Assembly (NCBI GenBank): GCA_025127975.1
Contig: JAHLYQ010000047.1
Span: forward strand, 18,840-82,839
Reading direction: 5' to 3'
Origin: Synechococcus sp. CS-1331
GTDB lineage: Bacteria; Cyanobacteriota; Cyanobacteriia; PCC-6307; Cyanobiaceae
Length of the DNA stretch: 64,000 bases
The notes under the pieces are model-generated. The model was not told the DNA's origin, made no database searches, and worked only from the letters and a program-made list of their open reading frames with translations. This document shows, in pieces, positions 1 through 8,795 of this stretch. The position numbers and the translations under genes were made by a program. Positions within the stretch are counted from its first letter, which is position 1. The number at the start of each line of letters is the position of its first letter.

Positions 1-731
1 ACCACGAGGGCGGCCCCGTACCAGGGAAGGGCCACCAGAGCCGTGATCGCCAGCCCCGGCAGGGGCCTCAGCCGCCGCCAGAGAGCGGCCATATCTGCCT
101 GCAACCAGCCAAACAGCACCAAGGTAAGGCCCAGCAAAACCACGGCCACCGGCCCTTTGGCCAGCACCGCCAGGCCCAGCAGCAACCAGCAGCGCCACCA
201 GCCCTGGCCCCGGGCGGCATAGGTCTGCCAGCCCAGCAGCAGGCTGAGGGCCAGGAGCCCTGAAAACAGGGCATCACTGACGGCGATGCGGCCCCAGAGC
301 AGCACCAGGGGCGAAAGGCCAAAGGCAAAGGCAGCCGTCAGGGCGACCAGGCCCGGCCGGCCGGGCCGCTGGGGCCGGCGCAGCAGGGTGTCTGCCAGGG
401 CCAGCATCACGGCGCCGCAAGCCAGGGCCGAGGGCAGCCGCGCCGCCCAAGTGCCCAGGGGGTTCCAGAGCTCCTGGCCGGGGAGGGCATAGAGCATCCC
501 CATCGCCCAGTACACCAGCGGCGGCTTATCGAAGCGAGGCAGGCCGTTCACCCGGGGGATCAACCAGTCACCGGTTTCGGCCATGGCCCGGGCCGAGGCG
601 GCAAACAGGGGAGCGGTCTCGTCCACCAGGCCGGAGCTGCCCAGCTGCCACCCAAACAGCACCAGGGCCACCGCCGCCGTGATCAACAGCACCTGGCGGC
701 GCTGGAACGAAGCGACGGGCGGCGGGGCCAT
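1..731 (-). CDS. Glycosyltransferase family 39 (ArnT/PMT-like) membrane protein, C-terminus beyond window
   Basis: The frame is open from an ATG at 731 to the left edge, so about 243 N-terminal residues are visible and the rest is missing. After a first membrane segment (about residues 13-30) comes a loop with the acidic pair VDET (D37, E38) and then RFDKPPLVYW near residue 67. This arrangement is typical of GT39 lipid-linked sugar transferases such as ArnT and bacterial PMT, where the first-loop Asp is catalytic. Hydrophobic stretches follow, including ITALVALPWYGAALV at the edge. Family role: transfer of a sugar from a polyprenyl phosphate to a lipid or protein at the outer face of the inner membrane. 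The substrate cannot be told. The frame was confirmed by the 119 and 731 codon positions sharing the same phase. Confidence 0.85.
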   Translation of the reverse strand, partial: MAPPPVASFQRRQVLLITAAVALVLFGWQLGSSGLVDETAPLFAASARAMAETGDWLIPRVNGLPRFDKPPLVYWAMGMLYALPGQELWNPLGTWAARLPSALACGAVMLALADTLLRRPQRPGRPGLVALTAAFAFGLSPLVLLWGRIAVSDALFSGLLALSLLLGWQTYAARGQGWWRCWLLLGLAVLAKGPVAVVLLGLTLVLFGWLQADMAALWRRLRPLPGLAITALVALPWYGAALV

Positions 732-749
732 CCGGCCAGAGCGGAGGCG

Positions 750-1004
750 ATGAACATATCCCGGCCCTATCCCGGCCAGATTCGCGGGCCGCCGGTGCGG
801 GATGGCATGGCCCTGCAACTGTGGGAGCAGGGGCGCCAGCAGGCAGCAATCCCGCAGCGGCCTGGGCTGCAGCTGGTGCATGACATCTTTGAACTGGGCG
901 ATGTGGCCGGGTCCGAGCGTTTTGTTGCGGCAGCTGCTGCAGGTGCATCCTGGAGATTTAAGCCCATACTAGTACCTAACACCTCTCATATCCACATAAA
1001 ATAA
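750..1004 (+). pseudogene. Decayed fragment of the TPR part of the 3078-4976 gene
   Basis: The stretch from about 805 to 955 repeats the DNA at about 3115-3300. Both read LWEQG-QQAAI, LGLQLV, IF-LGD and end near LLQVHP-type sequence. Relative to the intact copy it lacks roughly 48 bases between two GCAATC copies, which is what replication slippage between short direct repeats would leave. The homologous frame is then lost. An ORF of 84 codons crosses it but its ends are unrelated to TPR proteins. I regard it as a non-functional duplicate. Confidence 0.7.
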
Positions 1005-1028
1005 TGGGCTTAGAAATATTTATCTAGC

Positions 1029-1778
1029 TCAAGAAGCAGTCCCATTTTCCTGATAATTGATATTGAATGCGAGGCCCGTTCTTGCTTGAAAGTGCGCCCT
1101 ATTCTGATTAAATGAGGATACGATCTCAGCCATGACTGGGTCATTTGTAATACTGGGGGCGCGCTTGCCAGCCAGGAGGTAGTGGCACCGATAATTGCTA
1201 GTGAAATAACAGGTCTTCTTGTTAGACCACGCTAATTTATAATTTCTTTGCTTAATTGCTAGAAACATTATTCTATCACCTATGGGCCCGAGAAATGGCT
1301 GCATCATCCCCCAGACAGGGATTAACCCAAAGGCAGATTCAAAGAAGCAATAGCAGGAAGTGTCGACATGGCTTCTTGTTGAATCCTCTGTGTCACCTTC
1401 CACCACCGTACCGTCGGGAAGTATGATATGCCTTCCGAGTATGGCAATGTCGATGTCTGGCTTTTGGGCCTTGAGCAGTAGTGCTTCTGAGATGTGCTGG
1501 GGCGAAAACCAATTATCTACATCCAGGAATAAAATCATATCAAAGCCCGAGTTAATAGCTGATATTGCCCCAACGGTTCTTGGCGTATTCCCATTGTCTG
1601 CATGAGCTTTGCTCAAAATGATGTGTTCACAGTCCCAATTTGAAACGGTTTCATTGTGAAAACCATCGGCCACCATGAAGTGCCTGCAGCTCACCTCTTG
1701 ATCGAGGACACTGAGGTGACATCTCCTGAGCACCGAGATGTCTTCCTTGTAGTAGGGGGTGATGACAGCGGCTTTCAT
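1029..1778 (-). CDS. Family 2-type glycosyltransferase
   Basis: A 249-residue protein if it starts at the second Met (MKAAVITPYYK); a start four codons upstream is also open. The N-terminus AAVITPYY is a GT-A first strand, and ILFLDVDNW carries the DXD-type metal and nucleotide-sugar site (D86-D88). It has no clear membrane segment, so it is probably a soluble or peripheral transferase for a surface glycan. It lies 28 bases downstream of another GT-A gene on the same strand and the two look like an operon. Base composition is visibly more AT-rich than the flanking genes, which suggests a horizontally acquired glycan locus. Donor and acceptor are unknown. Confidence 0.75.
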   Translation of the reverse strand: MKAAVITPYYKEDISVLRRCHLSVLDQEVSCRHFMVADGFHNETVSNWDCEHIILSKAHADNGNTPRTVGAISAINSGFDMILFLDVDNWFSPQHISEALLLKAQKPDIDIAILGRHIILPDGTVVEGDTEDSTRSHVDTSCYCFFESAFGLIPVWGMMQPFLGPIGDRIMFLAIKQRNYKLAWSNKKTCYFTSNYRCHYLLAGKRAPSITNDPVMAEIVSSFNQNRAHFQARTGLAFNINYQENGTAS

Positions 1779-1806
1779 GATCCAAATCAAAAAATCTGTG
1801 ACGCGA

Positions 1807-2589
1807 TCAGTGCAGGTTAGCCTGGGATGTCTTGATGGTTGTAATTCCTACATGTTCAATATCATGGGTGATATTCGCATAGATGGCGCCTGAGCAATCT
1901 TCTGTCCACCTTCTGCAAAACGATAGATCTTCAGAGAATTCCCTGTCCTCTAGTTCGATTTTGTTAAACGGGGTCAGAAAGGAGCTAAAGGTGTCTGCCC
2001 AAGGCATACGCTTAAAGCGGAGGGCGTCCAAGATTGAGGGGCAGTGCTCCAGCATCAGGGTGATGCACTCCCTAGAGATAAGCATAATCCCTGTGCCGCA
2101 TGCGTCAACCTTGCGAAATCCTGGATTGCGGGGATGGGGCTTCTTTGGCGATCCGATGAAGCTGCAGGCTTTGGCGTAGGCCTTTGCATAGGAATCAGCA
2201 TAAAGGCCGTGCAGTTTCTCGAGATCTATTGATCGCTTTGGGTAGACTACCCCAACTACATCTTCCTGAAGAGCCACCATCTCGCCGATCAGCTGGCTTG
2301 GGAAACCCATGTCGGCGTCGATAAATAGAAGGTGACTGCAATTGGTCATGTTATAGAAGAAATAAGAAAGCAGGTAGTTTCTTGAGGCGACGATATCAGC
2401 GTAGTCAAAAACTTTGAAGGAAAAGCGCAGACCCATAGCCGGGGCCGCTGTAAGTAGCATAAAGAGACTGCGGACATAGGCAGAGCTGAATTCACCTTTG
2501 TAGGCAGGAGTGGCAATGGCAATATGCAGCCTTTTGTCGTCGGCCCGTCGCGGCGGTAGTTGAATTTTACCGCTGATCACAGTTGTCAT
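1807..2589 (-). CDS. GT-A fold glycosyltransferase-like protein
   Basis: 260 residues. LHIAIATPAYKGEFSSAYV (about 21-39) is the first nucleotide-binding strand, HLLFIDADMGF (about 86-96) holds the DXD motif, and CGTGIMLISRE (about 163-173) followed by EDLSFCRRW (about 214) resembles the acceptor side with a conserved acidic residue of GT-A enzymes. First gene of the small minus-strand pair with the family 2 enzyme. AT-rich compared with the rest of the window. Likely a sugar transferase in surface polysaccharide synthesis; specificity unknown. Confidence 0.7.
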   Translation of the reverse strand: MTTVISGKIQLPPRRADDKRLHIAIATPAYKGEFSSAYVRSLFMLLTAAPAMGLRFSFKVFDYADIVASRNYLLSYFFYNMTNCSHLLFIDADMGFPSQLIGEMVALQEDVVGVVYPKRSIDLEKLHGLYADSYAKAYAKACSFIGSPKKPHPRNPGFRKVDACGTGIMLISRECITLMLEHCPSILDALRFKRMPWADTFSSFLTPFNKIELEDREFSEDLSFCRRWTEDCSGAIYANITHDIEHVGITTIKTSQANLH

Positions 2590-3077
2590 TTTAAATTATT
2601 CAAAATAGTCTATATATATTACTGGCCCCAACTAGCCATTGGCTGGCTGCAGGCCAGCCCGCAGCGCTGCTGCTGCTTACATGCCATTCTCAATTGCAAG
2701 AGTATCTTGCATGCGCAAACGCATGTGCCTCAGTTTCAGCCTACATCGCTTTCACCTCACCAAGCCGCCTATGGCAGCGATGCCTTCGCGGCGGAGCTTG
2801 GCGCCCAGCCACTTGAGGCCATGAACTATCCCTGCAAGACTGATGGAGCGGACTCCGCCTTGGTTACCAGCCAGAGCCGGTGCTGAAGTTGTTTGCTGCC
2901 GGTGTGGTGAATGGCCTCTGCGGAGTGGCAAGTATTGGTACCGGGCCACTGCTGATCTGCAGCTCCGCACTCGAGGCGCTTGCTGGAGCTTGGCCCCGAT
3001 CCTGCTCGGCGTCCTATGGCGATAGCAGGGAAGGAGAAGGCATGCTGAGTAGGCGCTCGGCAGCCGTCCCGTAAACG
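2590..3077. other. About 490 bases without a convincing gene
   Basis: Several short ORFs on both strands overlap each other and none has family features. The only notable item is TGGCAAGTATTGGT at about 2925, which matches a sequence found upstream of both copies of the duplicated gene at 8.8 and 9.5 kb. An in-frame TAA (3072-3074) directly precedes the TTG at 3078 that opens the following gene. Confidence 0.5.
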
Positions 3078-4976
3078 TTGGCACTCTCCCCCCTGGCCGA
3101 CAACTGGCAGAGCGATGTGCAGGCGCTCTGGGAGCAGGGGCAGCAGCAGGCGGCAATCGATCGACTGCTGGAGCGCATCAACGCCGCCCGGCCGGCAATC
3201 CCGCGGCGGCTGGGGCTGCAGCTGGTTTATTACATCTTTCAGCTGGGCGATCTGCCAGGGGCCGAGCTTTTTCTGCGCCGGCTGCTGCAGGTGCATCCTG
3301 AAGATCTGGAGATCCTCGAGAACCTGGCGGCCGTGCTCAGCCGCCAAAGGAAGGCGGCTGAGGCGATTTAAATTTTAGAGCAGGTGGTAGCCCGCTCGCC
3401 CGGCAGCGCCAATGCCTGGGATGGGCTCGCCGCCAGCCTCGCCCGCCTCAAGCGTTTTGCGGAGGCGCGTGCGGCCGGCGAGCGCTCCCTGGCCCTGAAA
3501 ACCGAGGCCGGGCCGCCCCTGCCAGGCTGGCAGCCGCCGGCCGGCACCCCCCAGCAGCATCTGGAGCGGCCCGGGCGCCAGCAGCGGCGGGATGTGATCG
3601 CGTTTTCGATCTGGGGCAGCCACCCCCGCTATCTGCGCGGTGCCCTACGCAATGCCCTGCTGATCCCCGACCTCTATCCCGGTTGGCAGGCCCGCTTCCA
3701 CCTGGACACCACGGTGCCCTTGGAGTTCAGGGAGCTGCTGCAAAGCCTTGGCGCTGAGGTCCGGCTGATGCCCGCTGGCCAGAGCCTGCGCCAGAAGCTC
3801 TGCTGGCGCTTCCAGGTGGCCAACGATCCGGAGGTGGGGCGCTTCCTGGTGCGTGATTGCGATTCGGTGGTGAACCAGCGAGAGGTGGCGGCGGTGCAGC
3901 AGTGGCTGGCCTCCAAGTGCTGGTTCCACGTGATGCGCGACTGGTGGACCCACTCCGATCCGATCCTGGCGGGCCTGTGGGGCGGCATTGCCGGTGTGCT
4001 TCCGGATCTATCGGCGCTGCTGAGCACCTATAGGCCACCCGCCAAGGAAACCGCCAATGTGGACCAGTGGTTCCTGCGCGATCTGCTCTGGGGCAGCATC
4101 CGGCCCCTGGCCCTGGTGCATGACCGCTGTTTCCGCAGCGAGGGAAGTGTGCCCTGGCCTACGCCCACCCCTTCCGGAAAAAGCCATGTGGGGCAGGATG
4201 AATTTGCTGCAAATCGAAAGGGGCAAGCCCTCTGGCTGGCGGGTTGGTTGCAGCGTTATTCGTGTCTGCAGATCTCCGGGGAAAGGACGAGCCATGTGGT
4301 TCACACGCAATCGCCAGCTGGGCGTCTACAAGGGCAGCGCTCGATCGATCTTCGGGAGGTGCGCTGCCGCTGGATCAGCCTGGAGCGCGATAGTGCCGCT
4401 TCGAGGCACCTGGAGCAGAGCCTGCGGCAGCAGGGCTTTGAGGATCTGGACTGGTGCCCTGGTGTGCGCCTGCAGGAGAGCGGCTCCAGATCAGAACGGA
4501 TGCACGCCCAGGCCGTGGCGCTGGCGCACAAAAGGGCTCTGGAACTGCATCTGGATGATCAACCGCTGTTGCTTCTGGAAGATGATGTGGCCACAGAGGC
4601 GGATGCCAACTGGACGCTTGCCGTGCCAGCTGATGCTAACGCGGTGTGGGTGGGCATTTCCCGCTACGGGAAGCCCATCGTGCAACCGATCAATCCAAGC
4701 TTGAGCAGAATTGAGAGAATGTTCAGCACCCATGCTGTTCTCTACCTAAGCAAGAGCTACAAGGAGCATGCCATACATTGCGCTGAGCAGTGCAACTCTT
4801 GCTGGTTACCCTTTGACATTGGATTGTCTTTTTATCAGCAAGATTTCAACGTCTATGCATTGAATCAGCCTGCATTTTTTCAGGCCAATGGCAAGGGGCA
4901 GCATAATTTTGAGGCCTTGACCAGAGGATCGCTGCTCCCCTCTGAAGGGCATGGTCACCGGGCGCTTTCAGCATAG
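3078..4976 (+). pseudogene. TPR-glycosyltransferase fusion interrupted by an in-frame TAA
   Basis: From a TTG at 3078 the frame encodes TPR-like helices (LWEQGQQQAAI, LGDLPGAELFLRRLLQVHP, LENLAAVLSRQRKAAEAI). It meets TAA at 3369-3371, then continues in the same frame as a normal TPR (ILEQVVARSPGSANAWDGL). After the TPRs, at about residues 70-240 of the downstream part (counting from a GTG at 3384), lies a cyanobacterial glycosyltransferase-like domain with RFLVRDCDSVV. After it comes a C-terminal region resembling GT25 LPS transferases with LLLLEDDVATE near residue 396. The downstream part alone is 530 codons and may still be translated from the GTG. Either a nonsense mutation or a sequencing error explains the stop. 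Domain assignments to GT25 are moderate. Confidence 0.65.
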
Positions 4977-5168
4977 ATCCAATGGAATGCTTGAGGCGCC
5001 ACGTCGATATAATGATCAGAAGGAATCCTTGTCGGCCTCTGAGTACGCAGATGGCTTTCCGGAAATAGTAATAAACCCTTCTTATGCGGTCACCGCTGAT
5101 CTAGGACGAGCTCTTGGTTGACACGAGATCCCGAGTAAGTTTCAATGAGCAAATAGTGATAAATTGGA

Positions 5169-5813
5169 ATGGGCAGTCCACTCAGTCTCGAATTCACGAA
5201 TTCCTGGTTCGAGTCCAGTGCTCGCTCCACTTGGGATCAATTAATTCCCCAACTCAAGCCCAAACGTATTCTAGAAATTGGTTCCTACGAGGGAGCCTCA
5301 ACCTGTTATCTTATCGATAAACTAGCTCCTCAAGAAGGGCAGATTGAGATCCACTGCATTGATACCTGGGAAGGTGGGCTTGAAAATCAACAAGGCGGTA
5401 TAGCTCCGGCAGACATGAGTGGGGTTGAAAAGCGATTTTGCTCAAATACGGAGTTAGCTTTGGCCGCTAAAGCCCCCGCCGAAGTCAAGTTAGTGCGTCA
5501 CAAAGACTTTTCCTATAAAGCTCTTGCACGCCTCCTAGATAATGGCAAGGAGGGTTTTTTTGATTTTGTCTATATCGATGGCTCGCATCAAGCGGTTGAC
5601 GTAATCACCGATGCAATAATGAGCTATTATCTCGTCAGAAAAGATGGAATTCTCGCGTTCGACGATTACAATTGGAGCGAATTTGCCGGTGAAAAGCGCG
5701 ATCCTCTTCGGTGCCCTAAGTTGGCGATTGATTCATTCTCTAATATCTTCTTCCGCAAGGTTGTCGCTCTCAAAGTTCCACTGTATCAAGTTTACTTTCG
5801 CAAAATAGCCTGA
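5169..5813 (+). CDS. Class I SAM-dependent methyltransferase (Methyltransf_24-like)
   Basis: 214 residues. ILEIGSYEGASTCYL near residue 34 is the glycine-rich SAM-binding motif I, CIDTWEGG follows as the strand-2 acidic motif, and FDFVYIDGSHQAVDVITDA (about 131-149) with the later GILAFDDYNW is the hallmark of the Methyltransf_24 class often linked to glycan or small-molecule O-methylation. No signal peptide or membrane segment. It stands alone, about 190 bases after the fusion glycosyltransferase, with AT-richer codons than the core genes. Its substrate is probably a sugar of the same surface glycan, by context only. Confidence 0.8.
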   Translation: MGSPLSLEFTNSWFESSARSTWDQLIPQLKPKRILEIGSYEGASTCYLIDKLAPQEGQIEIHCIDTWEGGLENQQGGIAPADMSGVEKRFCSNTELALAAKAPAEVKLVRHKDFSYKALARLLDNGKEGFFDFVYIDGSHQAVDVITDAIMSYYLVRKDGILAFDDYNWSEFAGEKRDPLRCPKLAIDSFSNIFFRKVVALKVPLYQVYFRKIA

Positions 5814-5978
5814 GTGCGTAGTTTCAGTCGGGTTGCGAATCAAATGATAAACGACTTATGCGTCGAGTTCGACTAGCGGTATGCTTTCAGGGTGCGGGGC
5901 AGCTAGTAGCGAACATCGTCACTGCTGAATCCTTGACGTCGGCGTTAGTCCAGGTTCCATCTCAGGCAGAGATCGCCT

Positions 5979-6551
5979 GTGATGACGACATCTCCTGCCG
6001 GGATTCCAGAAGAGGATTGGCTGTCGTGGCGACCCAAGGCCAGACAGTTCATCCTGGCCCAGCAGCCGGAGATCGAGCAGCTCCGCAGCCAACTCACCGC
6101 CCTGGCTATCGAACTGACCAGCCTGCGGGACCGGATCGACCGCAGCTCGCCCAACTCCTCCAAGCCGCCCTCTAGCGATAGATAGGCCCGGGTTACCGCT
6201 GCGCGGAAGCCCTTCGGGCTAGAAGTCGCCGCCAAAGCGTAAGGGTAGTGGCCGTAAACGCGGCGGCCAGCCAAGCCATCCTGGATCAGGCCCGGAGCTG
6301 CTGCCGCCGCTGCGGCACCTTGCTGGGGGAGAGGACCCCGCTCCCTTGCGGCATCAGGTGATCGAGTTCACGCCGATCACCCAGCTGGTGATTGAGCACC
6401 GACTGCACCGACTGGTGTCCTTCTGCTGCTCCACCAGCACCTGCGCAACGCTGCCGGCTGGTGTGGAGGCCGGTCATTACCGCCCAAGGCTCAGTGCCCT
6501 GGTGGGTCTGCTGGGCAGCTGGCTGATGCATGCCGGCCGCGATCGGGCGGC
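5979..6551 (+). pseudogene. IS66-family transposase remnant
   Basis: The start encodes IEQLRSQLTALAIEL, then DRSSPNSSKPPSSD, the N-terminal leucine-zipper-like helix and Asn/Ser-rich motif of IS66 TnpC. The frame stops at about 6185. From about 6270 a shifted frame reads CRRCGTLL, then RHQVIEFTPIT-LVIEHRLHRL, then CSTSTCATLPAGVEA, the next IS66 zinc-finger and linker regions. Several frameshifts and stops remain and the catalytic domain is absent. The sequence is cut at 6552 by the left end of the IS1182-type element. Confidence 0.8.
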
Positions 6552-8342
6552 CCTAGGAGTTTGTCGCCAATAGGGCATCGAGATGCAGGTCACAGCGAAT
6601 CGGTGCTGAGCTGAACGACCGCAGCTCTGTTTTTCCGCCTTGTGGGCTCAGTCGCTGTGGAGTTCAGCCAGCCCTGGCTCAATTGGCCAGGGTCGCTGCC
6701 CTCATCCCGTCGCCGCCGCCAGCGCCTGCTGCTGTGATCGCCTGTACCTGAATAACTTCAGAAGGTTGTGCGTGGCAGCGATCAGGTGCCACTCGCCATT
6801 CACCTTCTCCAGCCCCCTTAGAAGAAAACGCCGCAGACCCCGGCATTCCTTGATCTGGCCGTTCACCGGCTCCACGATCGCTTTGCGTCGGGCGTAGATC
6901 CTTGACCCCTTCTTGCTTCTGAGCTTTCGGGCCATGCGGCTTTTGGCATCGGCATCATTGGGCATCGGTCCGCGTTTTGGAGGTAGTGGTTGTCCGTGCG
7001 ATAGACGGCCAGTGGCGATGTAGGCATCGATCCCGCGTTCCTCGCAGTGCTTTGCGTTGGCGTCACTCCAGTAGCCCGCATCCAGCGTCATTACCGTGGG
7101 CAGTGCACCGGCGCTGGCGGCAATGCGCTCCAGCATGGGCTTCAGATGCTCAACATCCGGGGGCTGATTGCTTACGCCGATCGCCACGATCACCTGGTGA
7201 TCGCTGTCTACTGCCACCTGGCAGTTGTAGCCCTGCAGATAGGAGCCTCCCGACTGCATCAGGTGACTCTCGGGATCTGTGAAATTCCGCTGGCTCTTTC
7301 TGGTTGGTGTGCCGTCGGCCTTCCTGGCCAGCCCACGCGGTGGCATCGCATCAGAGGCCAAGGGCTCCAGATCCGGTGGCTTCACACCGGCGTTCTCGGC
7401 AGCCTCGATCGCGGCTTCCCTCGCGGCTTCTGCCTTCGCTGCTGCAGCCTCGGCCTTCCTCTTCAGTTCGGCCTGCTCCACTGCCGCTGATTCCTCGGCT
7501 GCGGCTGCTTTGACCCTGGCCTCTTCTGCTTCCTCCTGCCGCTGCTGCGCTGCGGCAGCGGCGGTCTCCGCCTCCATCTCCTTGCGGGCCTGACGGATTT
7601 TTTCGAGGCGGCTTTGCTTGTGCCTCAACTCATCTGGGAGCTCACTGCCCAGCTTCCCCTTGCCGTAGCGGCGATCCTCCTGGACATCAAGGATTTCTGC
7701 CCGGCGTATCAAAGCGTTGATCTCCTTCTCCAGTTCCTTTTCGGCCCTGAGCATCCGCTCGTGGCTCATGGCTTTGTGCTTGGAGGCATTGGCCTGCACC
7801 TTGGTGCCATCCAAGGCCACATGGCCCAGGCTCACCATCCCCGCCTTCTGGCACAGCCGCAGGATCTGAATAAACAGGCCCTTTAGGGAATCGAGATTGC
7901 GGCGCCGAAACTCACTGATGCAGCTGTGGTCGGGCTGTTGGTTGGCGGTCAGCACCCGGAAAGCCAGGTCTTCGTGGCAGGCCCGCTCGATCTTGCGGGA
8001 GGAGACCGTGCCCACGCAGTAGGCGTAGAGCAGCAGCATCGTCATCATCCGCGGGTCAAACCCCTTCTCGCCGCGGGGATCCTTGGCTTGCGCTGGGATC
8101 AAGATGGCTGAGAGATCCAGCTCATCCACCAGGTCCAGCAAGAAATACACCTGGTGGTCTCCTGAGAGCCACTCCCTCGGCGATGGCGGCAGCAACGTTG
8201 TCTGCTCCGGCTGCCAGGGTCGAAAGGTCTTGCGCATGTGCCATTCTATCTCCCAGATCCATTGCAGTCACTGGGATCTAGGCAGATTGGTAGGCGTCTG
8301 TGGAGAAGCTGGCCGCAGATCTATGCGCAACAGCCTCCTAGG
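6552..8342 (-). mobile_element. IS1182-type insertion sequence with terminal inverted repeats
   Basis: The ends are imperfect inverted repeats of 22 bases at 6552-6573 and 8321-8342. Both begin CCTAGGAG when read inward, and by eye 17 of 22 positions agree. They enclose a single intact minus-strand transposase. The left end abuts the IS66 remnant, so this element arrived later. I could not define a target duplication; some members of this family insert at hairpins without a clear one. Confidence 0.8.
6702..8237 (-). CDS. IS1182-family transposase
   Basis: 511 residues, full length for the family. The N-terminal DUF772-like domain includes GFDPRMMTMLLLYAYCVGT and SRKIERAC. HVALDGTKVQANASKHKAM (about 140-160) holds the first catalytic Asp, TLDAGYWSDANAKHC the second, and EPVNGQIKECRGLRRFLLRG the catalytic Glu. 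An Ala/Glu/Lys-rich coiled-coil insert (roughly 165-290) separates the first two, as is usual in cyanobacterial members. Cut-and-paste DDE transposition is inferred from the family. The reading frame and catalytic residues are intact, so the element may be active. Confidence 0.93.
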   Translation of the reverse strand: MRKTFRPWQPEQTTLLPPSPREWLSGDHQVYFLLDLVDELDLSAILIPAQAKDPRGEKGFDPRMMTMLLLYAYCVGTVSSRKIERACHEDLAFRVLTANQQPDHSCISEFRRRNLDSLKGLFIQILRLCQKAGMVSLGHVALDGTKVQANASKHKAMSHERMLRAEKELEKEINALIRRAEILDVQEDRRYGKGKLGSELPDELRHKQSRLEKIRQARKEMEAETAAAAAQQRQEEAEEARVKAAAAEESAAVEQAELKRKAEAAAAKAEAAREAAIEAAENAGVKPPDLEPLASDAMPPRGLARKADGTPTRKSQRNFTDPESHLMQSGGSYLQGYNCQVAVDSDHQVIVAIGVSNQPPDVEHLKPMLERIAASAGALPTVMTLDAGYWSDANAKHCEERGIDAYIATGRLSHGQPLPPKRGPMPNDADAKSRMARKLRSKKGSRIYARRKAIVEPVNGQIKECRGLRRFLLRGLEKVNGEWHLIAATHNLLKLFRYRRSQQQALAAATG

Positions 8343-8368
8343 CGCCGGGTGGTGAGTAGTGGCCCGGC

Positions 8369-8776
8369 GTGGGGCTACGGCCTTGCGATCGATTGGAGCA
8401 CGACAGCCCCCGGCGCCGCACCCTCTACGGCCACCTCAGTAAGCCGTATGTGAAGGAGCAGGATCGGGTGCGCCAGGGCGAGGAGCATTTGCGCCTGGAT
8501 GCCTTTGTGGCGGCGTCAGCACGGCGCCAGCCATGGCAGCAGGCAGGCGCCACCCTCGCCACCCTCAACCGCGGCCATTTCCCGATGCTGGCCGATGTGC
8601 TCGTGCCTACGCCAGATCCTGATGGGACTCCGCCAGCAGCCGGGCTCTGGATGGCGAAGCAGACCAGCTCAACCTCAGCGGTAAACCCACAAGCGCCGCA
8701 ACCCCTCGAATTTGCACTTCAGGGCAGAACCAGCAACTGGCGCAGTCGCAATGGCAAGTACTGGTGTACTATATAG
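8369..8776 (+). CDS. Hypothetical ORF between the IS and the duplicated unit
   Basis: 135 codons. The middle is rich in charged residues (KPYVKEQDRVRQGEEHLRL) and looks protein-like, followed by AAGATLATLN-type sequence. I recognise no family, and the frame ends inside the upstream repeat of the membrane/coiled-coil unit (GKYWCTI then TAG). It might be the 3' part of a gene truncated by the IS, because no ribosome binding site is evident. Existence as a gene is uncertain. Confidence 0.3.
   Translation: MGLRPCDRLEHDSPRRRTLYGHLSKPYVKEQDRVRQGEEHLRLDAFVAASARRQPWQQAGATLATLNRGHFPMLADVLVPTPDPDGTPPAAGLWMAKQTSSTSAVNPQAPQPLEFALQGRTSNWRSRNGKYWCTI
8759..8772 (+). promoter_or_regulatory. Palindromic operator-like site upstream of copy 1
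   Basis: AGTAC-TGGT-GTACT is a perfect hyphenated palindrome within TGGCAAGTACTGGTGTACTA. It is followed by a TATATAG stretch that could act as a -10 box. The identical palindrome occurs upstream of copy 2, at the same distance from the TTG start. Operator function is inference. Confidence 0.4.
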
Positions 8777-8795
8777 AAAGCGGCAAGGGCTCGGC

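Noticed and set aside
2826-3347. 173-codon minus-strand ORF over the TPR gene start
   Set aside because: It mirrors the TPR frame on the opposite strand and runs into gene-less DNA; no protein family features.
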